Assembly: GCF_014898055.3 (NCBI RefSeq)
Contig: NW_026555331.1
Coordinates: forward strand, 100,462,684 to 100,526,683
Direction: 5' to 3'
Source of the DNA: Talpa occidentalis
Lineage: Eukaryota; Chordata; Mammalia; Eulipotyphla; Talpidae
DNA: 64,000 nucleotides
Below the pieces are notes generated by a model, which saw only the letters and a list, made by a program, of their open reading frames with translations, had not been told where the DNA came from and ran no database searches. A program made the translations under genes and the position numbers. Shown here one piece after another: positions 1-11,329 of this stretch (position 1 is the stretch's first letter; each line of letters starts with the position of its first letter).

Positions 1-542
1 TGGTTTGGCTGCCCACTACCTCATTCCCATCAGTGGACTAAGACTGTGAGAGAAAGAAACCTCCATGACTGTAAATTATTCCCCAGGCCCCTGGCCTCTG
101 CCACCTGCCACCAAGCTCTCTGACGCACCTCCACTGTCACGTTGGCAGCGCTCCACATGGCCTCCTGTCCACATTTCTTAAGAAACATGAACTGCATTTA
201 CTTCACTGACCACAACAGAGCATTAGGAGCTGGGTGTGGGGTGCTATGTTTCCATCCAATTATGCTTCCTGGGCCAGAGAGCCTAAAACAATACAAATCT
301 AAGCTTGGACCTTCCAGAGGAATTGTGAGGCAGGCAGAGGAAGGGCTATGCTGCTGCCGCCGCCACTGCTATGACTACTGCACAATTTACTGGAATATGA
401 TATCGTCATGAGATCTCTTACGCGTTCTCTCTGGTGGCCAACCTGAAGTTACTGGTGTGCTCATTTCAGATACTGAGAAAATATGAGGATGTCGAGACAA
501 ATTAAGTTCTGGCACTTTTATCTATGGAATTTGAAGCATTTT
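1..542. other. unique-looking sequence, nothing recognised
   Basis: No repeat family, RNA gene or exon is visible. An 89-codon open stretch at 142-411 (+) has no domain or motif I know and is of chance length. Confidence 0.5.
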
Positions 543-612
543 AAGAATTTCCATTCTCTACCTCCTTCCTTTCTTTCTTCCTCCTTCCTCTTTCTGCCTC
601 CTCATCCTCCTG
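543..612. repeat. pyrimidine-rich low-complexity tract
   Basis: A run dominated by CTT, CCT and TTC, probably a decayed (CCTT)n-type simple repeat. Confidence 0.7.
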
Positions 613-1225
613 TCTCTCAGTCAAACATCTACCTCCTACACAAACATTTTAGTATTTGAACTTCCACCAACATACTAAGCTAGGTACTTTGAGAAACACA
701 AAAAAATGTGCTTTGAGATGAAAAGAATATTGTGCTTGTATCCAGCTACCTCCCCTGCTAAGATCGATCGGCCTCATCGCTTTCATTGTTTCCTCAACAA
801 TCCACACTGAGAATACTATTTTTGGTGATTAAGGGGGGTGGGTATAACAAATCTCTTACTCCCACAGTCTGGTGGGGAGGGGACAGATACTTGGAAAGGG
901 AGGGGGTGGAGAGGGGGCAGATACTTGGAAAACTAATGAGAACCCAGAGTTACATCTGCTACAAAGTGGCACATGTAAAGTGCCTACAAAGGCACATGCT
1001 AAGATCATGACATCTAGTTGATTGAGTCACAGAGGGCTCTCAGTGGAATGATGCATTATTTAAGGTAATCTTCAAAACTACTCTATGATGTAGGGAGAGG
1101 AATAGTGCTGTTGATTTTTTGATCTAGCTGTCCTTACGCTAGGAGCTCCTTGAGGGAAGGGCCTGTTAGAGAATCTCAAAGTTGAAGGAACTATAGCAGA
1201 AAGACATCCAGCCTAGCACCTTCCT
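613..1225. other. no gene; contains a 34-bp tandem duplication
   Basis: Nothing recognised apart from the G-rich duplication at 873-931, listed separately. Confidence 0.5.
873..931. repeat. 34-bp-period tandem duplication, G-rich
   Basis: Two copies ending in CAGATACTTGGAAA start at 873 and 907. Each is preceded by a run of GGGGAGGGG type. The copies differ at a few bases. Confidence 0.75.
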
Positions 1226-1230
1226 ATACA

Positions 1231-1266
1231 TACAAACAAACAAACAAACAAACAAACAAACAAACA
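1231..1266. repeat. (CAAA)n microsatellite
   Basis: Nine or so uninterrupted CAAA units. Confidence 0.95.
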
Positions 1267-1360
1267 GGTAAGAAGGCAGCGGAAAGTAATGACAAAAGCT
1301 AAGAAATCTACCTGGTCACCTCTTTTCCTGTCCCAGCCCTCAGCCATTTGCCAGACATGT

Positions 1361-1510
1361 GATTTTGCACCTGGTGTCTTTATGCCCTGATATCCTCTTC
1401 GGTAAAATGGAATTAATTCTATTTTTTTCTTTGTCTATTTTATTGGATTGTTGTGAATATTAAATGAGGTAATGGGTGTGAGAACACTTGTGAAACATGA
1501 AACACTATCA
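1361..1510 (+). mobile_element. MIR-family SINE fragment
   Basis: The order 'gtaaaatgga ... ttgttgtgaatattaaatgag ... gagaacac' follows the MIR core and 3' part in sense. The head is missing. Divergence is high, as expected of a pre-placental-radiation repeat. Confidence 0.7.
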
Positions 1511-1609
1511 CAGATAGTCTTTTCCCTCTCTTAAAGACAGTCTAACAGTATGTTACATGTTATACTTAAAGACAGTATGTTACATGTAGTTTAAATTGTG
1601 TATGTGTGG

Positions 1610-1730
1610 AACCAGAGTGTGAGCTCTTCAGAGGCAGGGGATAAGTTGTACTGGTGTTTATATCACCAACAGTTAGTGCAGTTCCTGCTAAAATGCTGCT
1701 TTAAACATATTTATTAACAGAGATTACTGG
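1610..1730 (+). mobile_element. L2 LINE 3'-end fragment
   Basis: 'gtgagctcttcagaggcaggg' followed by 'catatttattaacag' matches the layout of the L2 3' end (gtaagctccttgagggcaggg ... aataaatatttgttga). Non-coding and old. Confidence 0.55.
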
Positions 1731-2890
1731 ATGACTGGATAAAACATAAATTGACTTGCCTTGAATGTCTCTAGAGCTATTTGAGGGATAACTCATGAAT
1801 AAATTCTCTGAGAATTTCCCTCCCATCCTGAGTTCAGTTTATGTGATATGAACCCATCAGGGCAAGAGTCACTCTATTCTTACTACATCTGGAGCATCAG
1901 GAAGGGTGTAGTGAAGGCCTTCACTTTCAGGTATCACTCTCAAGAGGATGTTTCCCATTTTTCTTTTGGAAACTCCATTCCAATTATGTTAAAGGTTGAC
2001 CAAAGATCTTAGGCTGGTATCCTATCCTATAGGCAATGCTGCTGGGTGGACTTAATCATGGGAATAGGGCACTGGAGTGTCCATGATGCAATGGAGTCCC
2101 TGTGACACTCTCTACTGCAGGTTACAGGTCCACTGTTGCAACACTCACACCCAGATACAGATTCTGTTGGCAATTTCAGCTTGTTCTACCAGACATCCCT
2201 CATTAATTACTTGATTAGTGAATCCAGGGGTGCTTGTCTGTGAAGCACCTGCCCTATCCTGTGTTTAACTGATGTGGAAGTTGTTCTCAGAGGTGAGAGT
2301 TGAAGCTGTGACAGTGAGTGACTTCAAGGGGAGCATGTGAGTAGACTGGAGTGTTGGAGCATAGTCACAGTTGGTAAGTGGGGAGAGGAAGAGGAACTAG
2401 AAAAAGGGAGAGAGAGAAGGGGGTGAGGGAGTGACAATGGTAAAGTGACATATTTGGAAGCAAAAGAGAAAGAGGATGGAGAGTAGTGAGGTAACAATGT
2501 CGGTGGGGAGAGGCGGCAGGTCATAGAAGGCCACACTGAGGAACCAGATGTGGCAATAAAGAGGCCATTAATAAGATGTGAAAAAAGAAAAGGTTTGGCT
2601 GTGTGGTGAGTCAGAAGAAGACAGCTAGAGGAGTTGTAGCTGCCCAGGAAGGTAATGCTGTGGCTGCAGTTTATATATTCGCACAGGATTTGGACAGAAA
2701 GAGTTGTTAACCTGTTGTAAGAAAAGGTATCAAGATCAAATGATTATTTCAAATATCAGCATATCTAATAAAGGTGTGGAGGAAAAGAGAAAGAAGGGTG
2801 TAAAATAATAATAAAATATATATTTTACATATATCTGCTCCTGGTTCCCAGCAAAAAAATCCTTCCAATTTCCTAAGTGATAGAACACTA
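1731..2890. other. no recognised feature; purine-rich patch inside
   Basis: Around 2370-2500 the + strand is rich in GAG, GGA and AAG. Its antisense reading gives an open Ser/Leu-rich frame that is only low complexity. No gene or RNA is seen. Confidence 0.45.
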
Positions 2891-2894
2891 GAAA

Positions 2895-3500
2895 CATCCT
2901 TTGCTCTAATATTTGATCTTTGGCTTCAATTCCTGTTCCATTGAGGTGACTTTTGGTGGCTTCCTGAATAACTTCAGGATGGGAGCTGGCCACCAAAAGG
3001 ACCAAGCCATGATTAGAAGCTTGGAAATTTCCACTCCATTCCCTCCACCCTCCAGGAAAGGGAGAGGGATTAGAGACTGAATTAATGATTTATCATTCCT
3101 ACATGATGAAACATCCATAAAGATCCCCCAGATTTAGGATTTGGAGAACTCCAGGGTTGTTGGAAGTGCTGGAGAGTGGTATGTCTGGAAAGTATGAAAG
3201 CTCCACACCCCTTCCCACATATCTTATTAAATCCTTATAATAAATGTAAACATAAATGTTTCCCTGAGGTCTATGAACCATTCTAGAAAATTACTGAACC
3301 CAAGAAAGGGATTGTGAAAATTCAATTTATAGCTTGTTGGTTAGAATACAGGAGACAGCCGGCAACTGGTGATTGGCTTCTGAAGTGGGTGCAGTCTTGC
3401 AGGATTGAGACCTTATGTTCCCTGTCCAATAACACACCAATCAGATATTATCGGAACAGTTGCTGTTGCACAACTCTAGGGGGTGCCATTGAAATTGAAT
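2895..3500 (+). mobile_element. ancient LTR-like interspersed repeat
   Basis: Landmarks recall a dispersed mammalian LTR: 'ccactccattccctcc', 'acatccataaagatccccc', 'gaaagctccacaccccttcc' and 'tataataaatgtaaacata' (possible AATAAA signal), then 'attactgaacccaaga' and 'ggtgcagtcttgcaggattg'. I cannot name the family. The short frames in it are shadows. Recognition is from memory of the consensus. Confidence 0.5.
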
Positions 3501-3588
3501 ACAATGTGAACAGTAGCCCCAGAGTTTTTCGACATGGAAAAATTCTGTGATGTACATAGTTTTTTTTTTCCACTTAAAAGTATATCTT

Positions 3589-3862
3589 GGGCCTCCCCTG
3601 GTGGCGCGACGGTTGAGTGCTGGGTTTGCGAAGCTGCCCGCAGCCTCTGCAGCACCAGCACCGGTTCGATACCCGGCCACCAGCGAGAGTCCCACATGGC
3701 ATGCAGACCTCTCCTGCCGTGCCCGCTGCTCCCCTCAGCAGTGTATTTCATCAGTTTGTCTGTTCTGCTCCCTGCTCTGGCTCCGGTGAATTCTCTCACC
3801 CTCCTGTGCTTCTGACTGTACCCAGTACTTGCATAAATAAATAAATAAATCTTTAAAAAAAA
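3589..3862 (+). mobile_element. tRNA-derived T+ SINE, subfamily A, full length
   Basis: The head is GGGCCTCCCCTGGTGGCGCG. The A box is decayed, a B-box-like GGTTCGATACC follows, and the tail is AAATAAATAAATCTTT plus A-run, which gives the poly(A) signal and Pol III terminator of T+ SINEs. The target-site duplication AAAAGTATATCTT lies at 3576-3588 and 3863-3875, which fixes both ends. Confidence 0.9.
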
Positions 3863-3916
3863 AAAAGTATATCTTATTATACGTAGTCTTTTTCCTGGTC
3901 CCTAATTTAGGTTTTC

Positions 3917-4095
3917 AAAAATCAACAAGCAACTATAAACCAGAGACACACTATGGGGGGGGGCAGGTTGGAGAGGAGGGATTAGGGTCAAAATAAGGGG
4001 GGGCGGAATTATACGGAGAATATAACCAAAATGAAAATGCATACATTGTGCAAAAATGAAAAATGATGTAAGAATTATAAAAATAAAATATATTA
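3917..4095 (+). mobile_element. L1 3'UTR fragment with G-rich tract
   Basis: 'aatcaacaagcaactataaa ... cagagacac', a G-run, 'attagggtcaaaataagg', 'atataaccaaaatgaaaatg' and an A-rich tail. The same 3' end is carried by the longer L1 at 6112-7002, so this is a very short 5'-truncated copy of that family. Confidence 0.85.
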
Positions 4096-4300
4096 AAAAG
4101 TACATATTAGATATCTTTCCACATCAGTACCTAAAACAAGTTTTTATTCTTTTTTTAAAAAAAAAAAAAATTGTTATCATGCCTTGGTGTGCATGTACCA
4201 ATTTCTCTTAAATCTCCTACATTGGACATTTTGATTATTCCCAAATGTATGCTTTATAAACAGTGGCAAGTATTTCAGGTTACTTGTGTCTAAGTACATA
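4096..4300 (-). mobile_element. probable old L1 3'UTR fragment, antisense
   Basis: AT-rich text of the 'tttccacatcagtac ... ttggacattttgattattcccaa' type, typical of antisense old L1 3' regions. Assignment is tentative. Confidence 0.35.
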
Positions 4301-4329
4301 AAATGAATTGTTCAATATCTAGTTACTGG

Positions 4330-4630
4330 CCAAAGGGTTTCTGCTTGGAGTAAACAAGCTCTTCTCTGAAGAGCCAGATAAAAAACAGTAAAGGTTTTGG
4401 AGATCACATGGTCTCTATCTCAATCTCAATTCTGCCATTGGTATGAAAGCAGCTGTAGATAATACATAAATAAATGAGTTTGGATGTGTTCCAATAAAAC
4501 TTTATTTATAAACACTAAATTTGAATTTCATATCATTTTCATATGCTATGAAATATTACTCTTCTCATGATTTCTATTTCAACCTTCTATAAATTTAAAA
4601 ATCATTCTTATCTTGTGGGCTACACAAAGA
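4330..4630. mobile_element. hAT-type non-autonomous DNA transposon (MITE) fossil
   Basis: 'gccagataaaaaacagtaaa', 'ggtctctatctcaatctcaa', 'ctgccattggtatgaaagcagc', 'gtgttccaataaaactttattt' and 'cttgtgggctacacaaa' follow, in order, a known mammalian MITE whose ends read CAGGGGTCGGCAAACT. The terminal repeats are lost. Exact family not named. Confidence 0.55.
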
Positions 4631-4634
4631 CAGG

Positions 4635-5290
4635 TAGTAGCTCCTGGGCTTGCCAATTTCTATGCCATAGAAATTTTGATAAGTCTTACCAAATTGACTT
4701 CCCATACACTGTATCACTTCACACTTCCATCCACAAAATAAAGTTGCTATTTCCCCCTCAGCCTTGCCATCAAAGTTTATTATTGAGCTTTGGGGATTTT
4801 GTCAAACAAATGGGTGAAAACAGTCTCTTGGTGTATTTTCAATTTCTGTTTCTCCGAGAGTGGATGTATCATTATGTTTAAAAGTAATTTGCTTTTCTAT
4901 CAACCACCATCAGTTCATGTTCTTGAACGCACTTCATTTCAAATATCAAGTTTCTCATGGATAAATCTTTTTTCTTTAAAAATGGAAACGGTTTCACCAA
5001 TTTTTCTGACTATAAAAATGATTATGATTATATTCTTATGGCACAAATTTTTTTTTTAAAAAATAAGCTATTACTCATAATCTTAAGCCCAGGAATACCT
5101 TTGTTTCTTACATTTGGATGTCTATTTTTTCAGGCACTTTTCCAGGCATTTGTACATAGCCATGTTTTCAGAAAAACATGATTCATTATTTGAAGTGTTA
5201 TGAATATTACAAGTGTCATACTATGTATATCATTTTGTAACTTGTTATTTTTACTTAATAATGGATCATGGAAATTTTTACCTTCTCCTA
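4635..5290 (-). mobile_element. old L1 antisense fragment
   Basis: Antisense L1-like text, for example 'ttgccatcaaagtttattatt' and 'gttatttttacttaataatgg' followed by 'atcatggaaatttttacc'. No frame is preserved. The short ORFs here (up to 104 codons) are AT-rich chance frames. Confidence 0.45.
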
Positions 5291-5354
5291 TCAGAGGAAG
5301 ACAGCAGAGTCAACAAGTACAAAATACAATTCAATAAGCAATAATGCAGCTTCT

Positions 5355-5406
5355 CTTATCCTTTCCAGGCCCATATGTTTCTTATCCTTTCCAGGACCAT
5401 ATGTTC
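5355..5406. repeat. 26-bp tandem duplication
   Basis: CTTATCCTTTCCAGG...CCATATGTT occurs at 5355-5380 and again at 5381-5406 with a single base difference. Confidence 0.9.
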
Positions 5407-5469
5407 TGACAGAGATACTGATTAAACCAGTGAAATGAATTGATAGAGTAGTGTTACAAAGATGGATGA

Positions 5470-6015
5470 TCAGTTAGAGTGGTACAGCCATTTGTTCCAT
5501 AGTATTTATAGAGGTCTTACTGTGTACCAGACTCTATTCTAAATTCTGGGAACATAACAGGAAAAGGTCAGACAAGTACCCTGATCTCATGCAGCATATT
5601 AAAGGAGACATAATAGGCAATAGGTTCTCAGAATGTCGTGAATGTGGTTTGTGTTATAAAGAAAATAAAATCAAGTGATGTGACAGAGCTTGATGGGGGA
5701 TCTACTTCACATTGGACATATAGGGGCCACTAAGGAGAAGACAAATGAGTTGAAGTCTGGTTGACATGATGTAGCAAACCAGGTATAGGTCTGAGGAAGA
5801 GACTTCCAGGCCAAGGGAATGGCATGTCCACCAAACTTGACTGGGTTTAGAAACAGGAAGAGGGCTGGTGAGATGAGCAGAGGGAAAAATAACAGTTAAG
5901 GCTAGAGGAGTAGACAATGTCCATCCATGGAAGTCTTGGCAGGCTGTGTCATGGAGTTTGACTTTATATACCAACGACATGATCTGACCTACAATTTTCA
6001 GAGATGATTCTAGTT
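5470..6015 (-). mobile_element. L2 LINE 3' region, antisense
   Basis: 'tatttatagaggtcttactgtgtaccagac' (halves of a longer antisense motif) then 'gaggaagagacttccaggcca' follow the antisense L2 3' end and the region just upstream. Highly diverged, no coding capacity. A 115-codon open stretch at 5702-6049 (-) is probably accidental. Confidence 0.55.
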
Positions 6016-6111
6016 TAGGGTTGTCAGATAAAATACAGGAAAATAACAAATTTTTTTTCAGTATAAAATAATTTTTATAATATTTTGCATAACTAAAAAT
6101 TACTTGTTGTT
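6016..6111. mobile_element. palindromic MITE-like repeat, left half
   Basis: 'agggttgtcagataaaatacagga ...' is the left arm of a small palindromic repeat. The right arm resumes at 7180 ('atctgaaattcaaatttaac ... tttatttgctaaa'). The arms are separated by the L1 insertion and are partly complementary. Confidence 0.6.
6098..6111. repeat. 14-bp target-site duplication, left copy
   Basis: AATTACTTGTTGTT, identical to 7166-7179. Confidence 0.8.
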
Positions 6112-7002
6112 CAAAAACAAAGAAAACAATCCAGTCAAAAAATGGGCAGAAGAGCTAAAAAGAAACTTCTTCAAAGAGGAAATGCAAATGGCCAACAGGC
6201 ATATGAAAAAATGTTCAACATCACTTGTAATCAGGGAAATGCAAATCAAAACTACAATGAGATACCATCTTACACCAGTGAGAATGGCACATATTAAAAA
6301 AACTGGCAACAACAAATGTTGGCGAGGTTGTGGAGAAAAAGGAATGCTCCTGCATTGCTGGTGGGAGTGCAAACTGGTCTAACCACTATGGAGACTGTGT
6401 GGAGTTTTCTTGACCCCATCTAAACATAGTTTCCATATGATCCAGCAATTCCACTCCTAGGTATTTACGCAAATGACACAGAAACATTAATTCCAAAGGG
6501 CACCCCTATGTTTATAGTAGCACTATTTACAATAGCTAGGATATGGAAAACAACCCAAATGCCTAAAAATAGATGACTGGATCAAGAAGATATGGTACAT
6601 ATACACAATGGAATATTACTCAGCAATCAAAAAAGATAAACACATGCAGTTTGCAGCAACATGGATGGAACTAGAAGGGATCATGCTCAGCGAAATAAGT
6701 CAGAAAGAAAAAAGAAAAATACCGGATGGTCTCACTCATAGCAGGAATTTAGAAAACCTAAATAAGAGACCAGGAAAAAGACTAATTAATACAAAGTAAA
6801 AATAAAAATCAACAAGCAACTATGGACCAGAGACACAGTTGGTGTCTCTGGGGGAGGGGAGGGGGGAGGGGCAGAAAGAGGAAGGATTAGGGTCAAAATA
6901 AGGGGGGGGGGTGCAATTGTGTGGGGAATATAACCAAAATGAAAATGCATACATTGTGCAAAAATGAAAAATGATGTAAGAATTATATAAAATAAAATAA
7001 AA
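6112..7002 (+). mobile_element. 5'-truncated L1: ORF2 C-terminus plus 3'UTR
   Basis: The piece begins in the ORF2 C-terminal part. Frame +2 translates to typical L1 ORF2 text such as [15 protein letters not shown] (6122 on) and, after a break, MEYYSAIKKDKHMQ (6608 on), ending at the TAA of 6797-6799. An in-frame TAA at 6380-6382 interrupts it, so the remnant cannot make ORF2 protein. The 3'UTR (6800-7002) has two G-rich purine runs near 6850 and 6900 and the family landmark 'caaaaatgaaaaatgatgta'. L1 ORF2 supplies endonuclease and reverse transcriptase in intact elements; both domains are absent here. Confidence 0.92.
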
Positions 7003-7165
7003 TTCATAGGCCTAAGTGATAAGCCATGAATTCATAGTGATATAATGAAATCAATAAGTAAATGGTAGAATGGCTACCTCTTCTTCACAGTAGAACTCTG
7101 ACTAAAATACAGAGGAGAAAGGGTGAAAACAGAAAATCACCGTTTTGCAAACAACACAGTAATAC
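7003..7165 (+). other. 163 bp between the L1 3' end and its downstream TSD: candidate 3' transduction
   Basis: Not L1-like, yet it lies inside the 14-bp duplication that brackets the insertion. It may be flank carried from the source locus. No clear poly(A) precedes the downstream duplication, which weakens this. Confidence 0.45.
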
Positions 7166-7179
7166 AATTACTTGTTGTT
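7166..7179. repeat. 14-bp target-site duplication, right copy
   Basis: AATTACTTGTTGTT, identical to 6098-6111. Confidence 0.8.
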
Positions 7180-7251
7180 AATCTGAAATTCAAATTTAAC
7201 TGGGTGTCTGCTTTTTTAAAATTTTATTTGCTAAACGTAGCAATCTTATTC
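7180..7251. mobile_element. palindromic MITE-like repeat, right half
   Basis: Resumes the repeat interrupted at 6111. 'atctgaaattcaaatttaac' and 'attttatttgctaaac' are its standard right-arm words. Confidence 0.6.
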
Positions 7252-7254
7252 TGG

Positions 7255-8030
7255 CTGTTGTGGTGACTTTTGTGAGGGGTGAGGGTAGGAGCAGAGTAAT
7301 CTTTAAAAAGCTTTTTGCAATTAAAGGAAGCAAGAGTGATGGCTCTGGAAATAAGGAAAGTAAGTGCATATGAAATCTATTTTGAAGGTAGAGTCAAAAG
7401 GATTTACTGACAGATTGCTGTGGGGGGGAAGGAAAGACACATCAGACTCCTAGGTTTTTAACAGTTGGGAGGATAATTGCAGAACAATTGTGATTTTCTG
7501 TTTGTTTGTTCTACAAAATCTGCAAATATGTGCTTATTGAGTGAATAATAAGCCTAAATAAGATGCAAAGTGATATAAAGCAAGCATGAGGAACCTCTCT
7601 GTAATTGAGAACCAACATCCCTTCCTGCCTCCCATAATCAACTGAGATCAATATACTTAAAGCCAATTAATTTTTTTTCTTAGAAAGACAACTTTAAAAA
7701 TTTCACTTAGAGTAAAAAATAGGGAGCATAAAATGTTATACAATAATTAGAATAAACATTAAATATAGTTTGGCTCCATCAATGGACAGTTTCATTATAC
7801 AGTAAAAAATAAATGATTATGAGGAGGAAGGGGAATGTGCAGAAGAAAGTTGGAGATACTATAGGGAAAGAGAAGACAGGAGAATTTCAGAAAAGAAATT
7901 CAATAGGGATTGACTTCAAAACCACCAAAAGGAACATTTTCTTAATCAACTGGTTAATCTTAAAGTCTCTAGGCACCAGTTTTATTGGTTAACAGTAGCA
8001 GTTTACTAGTCTGAAGAGTGGGAAAGGAAC
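7255..8030. other. no recognised feature
   Basis: AT-rich sequence without a repeat I can name or a frame above chance length. Confidence 0.4.
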
Positions 8031-8039
8031 TATTTATTG

Positions 8040-8245
8040 AGCCCTCTACTAAATACCAAGTATTTTAATCAAGTTTCCTAATTTTCGTAAGAAACTTTGG
8101 TATAACAGGTATGTTTATTCCTGTTTTACAAAAGTTGGTAACTTACCCAAGGACACAAAGTAAGTGGTAACCAGACTTGCATTTGAATGCAGGTTTGTCA
8201 TTTGCTTAAATCCCAAAGTATGCAGTTTTTCTATTATACCATATT
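8040..8245 (-). mobile_element. MIR-family fragment, antisense
   Basis: 'cctgttttacaaaagttgg', 'aacttacccaaggacacaaag' and 'gcatttgaatgcagg' are the antisense MIR core ('ccattttacagatgagg', 'cttgcccaaggtcacacag', 'attcgaacccagg'). Confidence 0.75.
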
Positions 8246-8249
8246 ATTT

Positions 8250-8940
8250 CATTATAATAAATTTAAAAAAAAATTTCTTTGTTGATTATTTTCTCCTTCA
8301 GATTCTTTAATTCCTTTCCCCCCAATAAATATAAATAAGAATGACATGAGCAGCAGAGAAGTAAATATTTGAGAATGGTTTTTTTGGGGAACAAAAATCT
8401 CCCTACAGATTGTGGCTGTTGCTAGGTGGAAGTGGTTGATTCACTTTTAGATGGTTGATTCACTCTTTTATTAGGAAGTCTTTAAAGAAATTTTTGACTG
8501 TTTAAGATAAGGCCTGGGCTAACTTGAATTAGGGAAAGTTGTCAGGAGGTGGATTTCAACGTAATAAGGTATAAAGGAGCAAAGAGTTCTAGGTTAGGTT
8601 TCTAAGGGAAAAAAACTGCTTGCTTTTTGTTAGCTTGAATAAATTTATGAATTTTCATTTTCTCCTGGTAGAGTTTAGCATTTGAGGATTTGAGGTAATA
8701 AAAAAGATGTAAAACAATGGACCCCACTAACTAGCCACACCCAAGGGAAAAAGAAAAAAAGGATTTGTTGTGAAGTAGAATCATGAATCACTGAAGATGG
8801 CCATGATATTTGAGAGCTTTATGTTTTTCTTTTGTGTTTTGTAATTCTCTTTTTTGTCTTCATCTTTAGAATATCAGCTAACCACTGTGATTTATGTTAT
8901 GTTAGCAACGCCTTAGGGAATGAAGAAAGAACTATATTTT
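8250..8940. other. no recognised feature
   Basis: Only a short imperfect direct repeat is seen (TGGTTGATTCAC, about 8432 and 8451). Confidence 0.4.
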
Positions 8941-8944
8941 TAAA

Positions 8945-9075
8945 AAATAATTGTTTTGTTTTTTTTTTCTGAAGTAGTGTTAGTTTACAACTCTAAATAT
9001 GATTTAGGGGCACAGGTTCACACTTTTTAAGATATATGTTACCACGCTACCCTCACCGCCCAAAGCACTGCATTC
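8945..9075 (-). mobile_element. old L1 3'-end fragment, antisense
   Basis: 'gatttaggggcacaggttcacac ... accgcccaaagc' aligns by eye with 59245-59310 ('caatttagggagtacagcttcacac ... accaccagagc'), the antisense 3' end of another L1 in this window. Confidence 0.6.
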
Positions 9076-9317
9076 CAGGAGCAAAATCAGGAGGGAGAGT
9101 CAAAAGCTTTCAGAAGTTGTCATTAGGTAGTAAGAAATCACTCTCTGTAGCTCTCTGGAATATTCTGGAAGAGGATGGATTTCCTGCTATTGTACAGTAT
9201 AAAGACTCAAGGAATTTAATTTACTATTAAAGGAAAGCTGGAAGATAGGGGTGGTCCGATTATAAAATGCACAGGAAAATTCTCTTAGACAGGAAATTTG
9301 ATGCAAGGAAAAATCCA

Positions 9318-9590
9318 GGGCCTCTCTGGTGGCACAAGGGGTTAAGCACAGCACTATGAAGCAATCCATGGTCTCTGCAGCGCAAGTTCGATTCCTGGCC
9401 GGCCAGGAAGCTACCCAGATGGCGCAGCAGACCTCTTCTGTCTCACCTGCTGCTCCCCTCAGCAGTGTGTTTCAGTCAACCTGCCTGTTCTGTTCCCCAC
9501 TCTGTCTCTGGTGGATCCTCTCACCCCCTGCACCTCTGACCTGTACCCCATTTCTTGAATGCATAAATGAATAAATCTTTAAAAAAAATA
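9318..9590 (+). mobile_element. tRNA-derived T+ SINE, subfamily B
   Basis: The head GGCCTCTCTGGTGGCACAAG is followed by 'gttaagcacagcactatgaa', which marks subfamily B. The tail is ATGAATAAATCTTT plus A-run. An imperfect duplication, CAAGGAAAAATCCAG and CAAGATAAAATCCAAG, flanks it at 9304-9317 and 9591-9606. Confidence 0.88.
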
Positions 9591-9619
9591 CAAGATAAAA
9601 TCCAAGAAGGTATTGTTTG

Positions 9620-9945
<326 letters not shown>

Positions 9946-9946
9946 T

Positions 9947-11025
9947 TCTCTGCATCCCTAGTAATGCAAATAATATGCAAACTAGGGTAATTACATAGTT
10001 GCTTAGAACTTTTTGCTTACCTCATTTTGACTCTAAGGGCAGTTGGGACACCAGAAGGGAATGTTTGCCAACAGTCCAGAGTTGTTAGATTTCTTCCAAG
10101 GGAAACAAAAGGGTAAATTTCTTATCAAACAAATGTCAGGGTTGTAAGCTAGTTTTTCAAACATTAACACCTTCATATCTCCCGCCCATAAAACATACCA
10201 AGAGGAAAAAATGTGAAATGGTCAAAATGTGATCCATAGACACATGGAAGTGCAAATGAAAAATTCTTCCTCCCTCATTTATTTTACCAAAGGTACTTTT
10301 TCCTCCTTTTTTTCTTGGCTCAACCATGTGAAGAAAGGGCTTGCATTTTCCTCTGCAGATGATTTGTGCTATCATTCTAATCATTACTGTTAGTCTGTTG
10401 GGAGTGTTGTAGAATGCCTGTCTGACGTGGGGATACCTGATGCTGAGAGCATCAAACAGGTGGGCCAGCTCACAACTGCATTTGTGACACCCCATGCACG
10501 CAGGCAGTATGGTAGAGACCCACCTAGGATGGCATTCAGCAACAAAAGGTGGTTGCTGCTGCCCTGGGGAGGCCAGGGAGGAAGTCAGAGAACCATTGTC
10601 TCCCCAAGAAAAGAAAAAGGACAGTCTAAAATCAGGCAAAATCTGCCTTGGATTAAATTTAAAATCTTTTCCAAACCTTAGGTGACCTGGAAAAGAGTTA
10701 AGCATTTCTCCTAACAGCAGAAGACCGTAAAACGTCTCCTAGCAACAGTGATATTTTACCCATTTATCGTAGCAGTTATATCATAAAGGACACTAGTTCT
10801 GCTGCCCATAGTTTTCTCAACAACTAGCAGAAAAGGAACGCGATCTGAACAAACTTCACAACTGGGCTGCAGTTTTAATGCATGATTCTAATGAGGAAAC
10901 AATCTCAACTTGGATTGACTAAACTGAATTAACCATTGGGGGAGATTTTTCTTAGTGTTCTTCTACTCCTATTGAAAGTGACACTGTTGTACCAGCTGCT
11001 GGCTTCAAAACATTGGTATCATCTC
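9947..11025. other. no recognised feature
   Basis: A 182-codon open stretch at 10157-10705 (-) is the longest frame in non-repeat DNA of the window. It shows no domain, signal peptide or codon pattern I recognise, and nothing like a promoter is visible. Confidence 0.4.
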
Positions 11026-11027
11026 TG

Positions 11028-11160
11028 TCTTCCCTCTCCTCTCTCCTACCTGTCTCTTTCACTTTCCTCTCCTTCCTTCCTAATCTCTCACTCTTTTCCT
11101 TCCTTGGGTCCCTTCTCAATACTTGTCTTCCAACCTTCTCTTTCCCTTCTTCCCATTTAT
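11028..11160. repeat. pyrimidine-rich low-complexity tract
   Basis: CTCTCC, CCTTCC and TTTCCC words dominate. Frames in it read Ser/Leu/Pro and are not genes. Confidence 0.75.
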
Positions 11161-11329
11161 CCCCTGCAGCCATATTGAGTATAGTGCTGAGAATCCTACC
11201 CTGAGTGAGGTCTCAGTCTTCCTTTTAGTTCCAGCTCCAGGTAGTTCCTAACCTCTCACAGGCAACGAAACTTGTTTTCTAGGCATCCAGGCTCTTCTCA
11301 AAATATTTTATTCTACACACAACTGCCAA

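Noticed and set aside
1231..1266. CRISPR-like regular repeats
   Set aside because: Simple (CAAA)n microsatellite in mammalian DNA. No spaced repeats occur anywhere in the window.
3625..3680. tRNA genes at the SINE heads
   Set aside because: A and B boxes are present, but they belong to tRNA-derived SINEs with tails and target duplications. No cloverleaf-complete tRNA with CCA-side stem was found.
3441..3815. Frames over SINEs on both strands, with near-identical peptides recurring at 14397, 28489, 37490, 39234, 41282, 51339 and 63555
   Set aside because: The shared peptides come from the GC-rich SINE body read in different frames. Starts and ends fall at different points and stops occur in other copies, so this is not a protein family.
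6104..6799. Possible active L1 ORF2
   Set aside because: Only the C-terminus remains, with an in-frame stop at 6380-6382. Endonuclease and reverse transcriptase domains are absent.
10157..10705. 182-codon frame as a protein gene
   Set aside because: No recognisable domain, no splice or promoter context, and composition like its surroundings.
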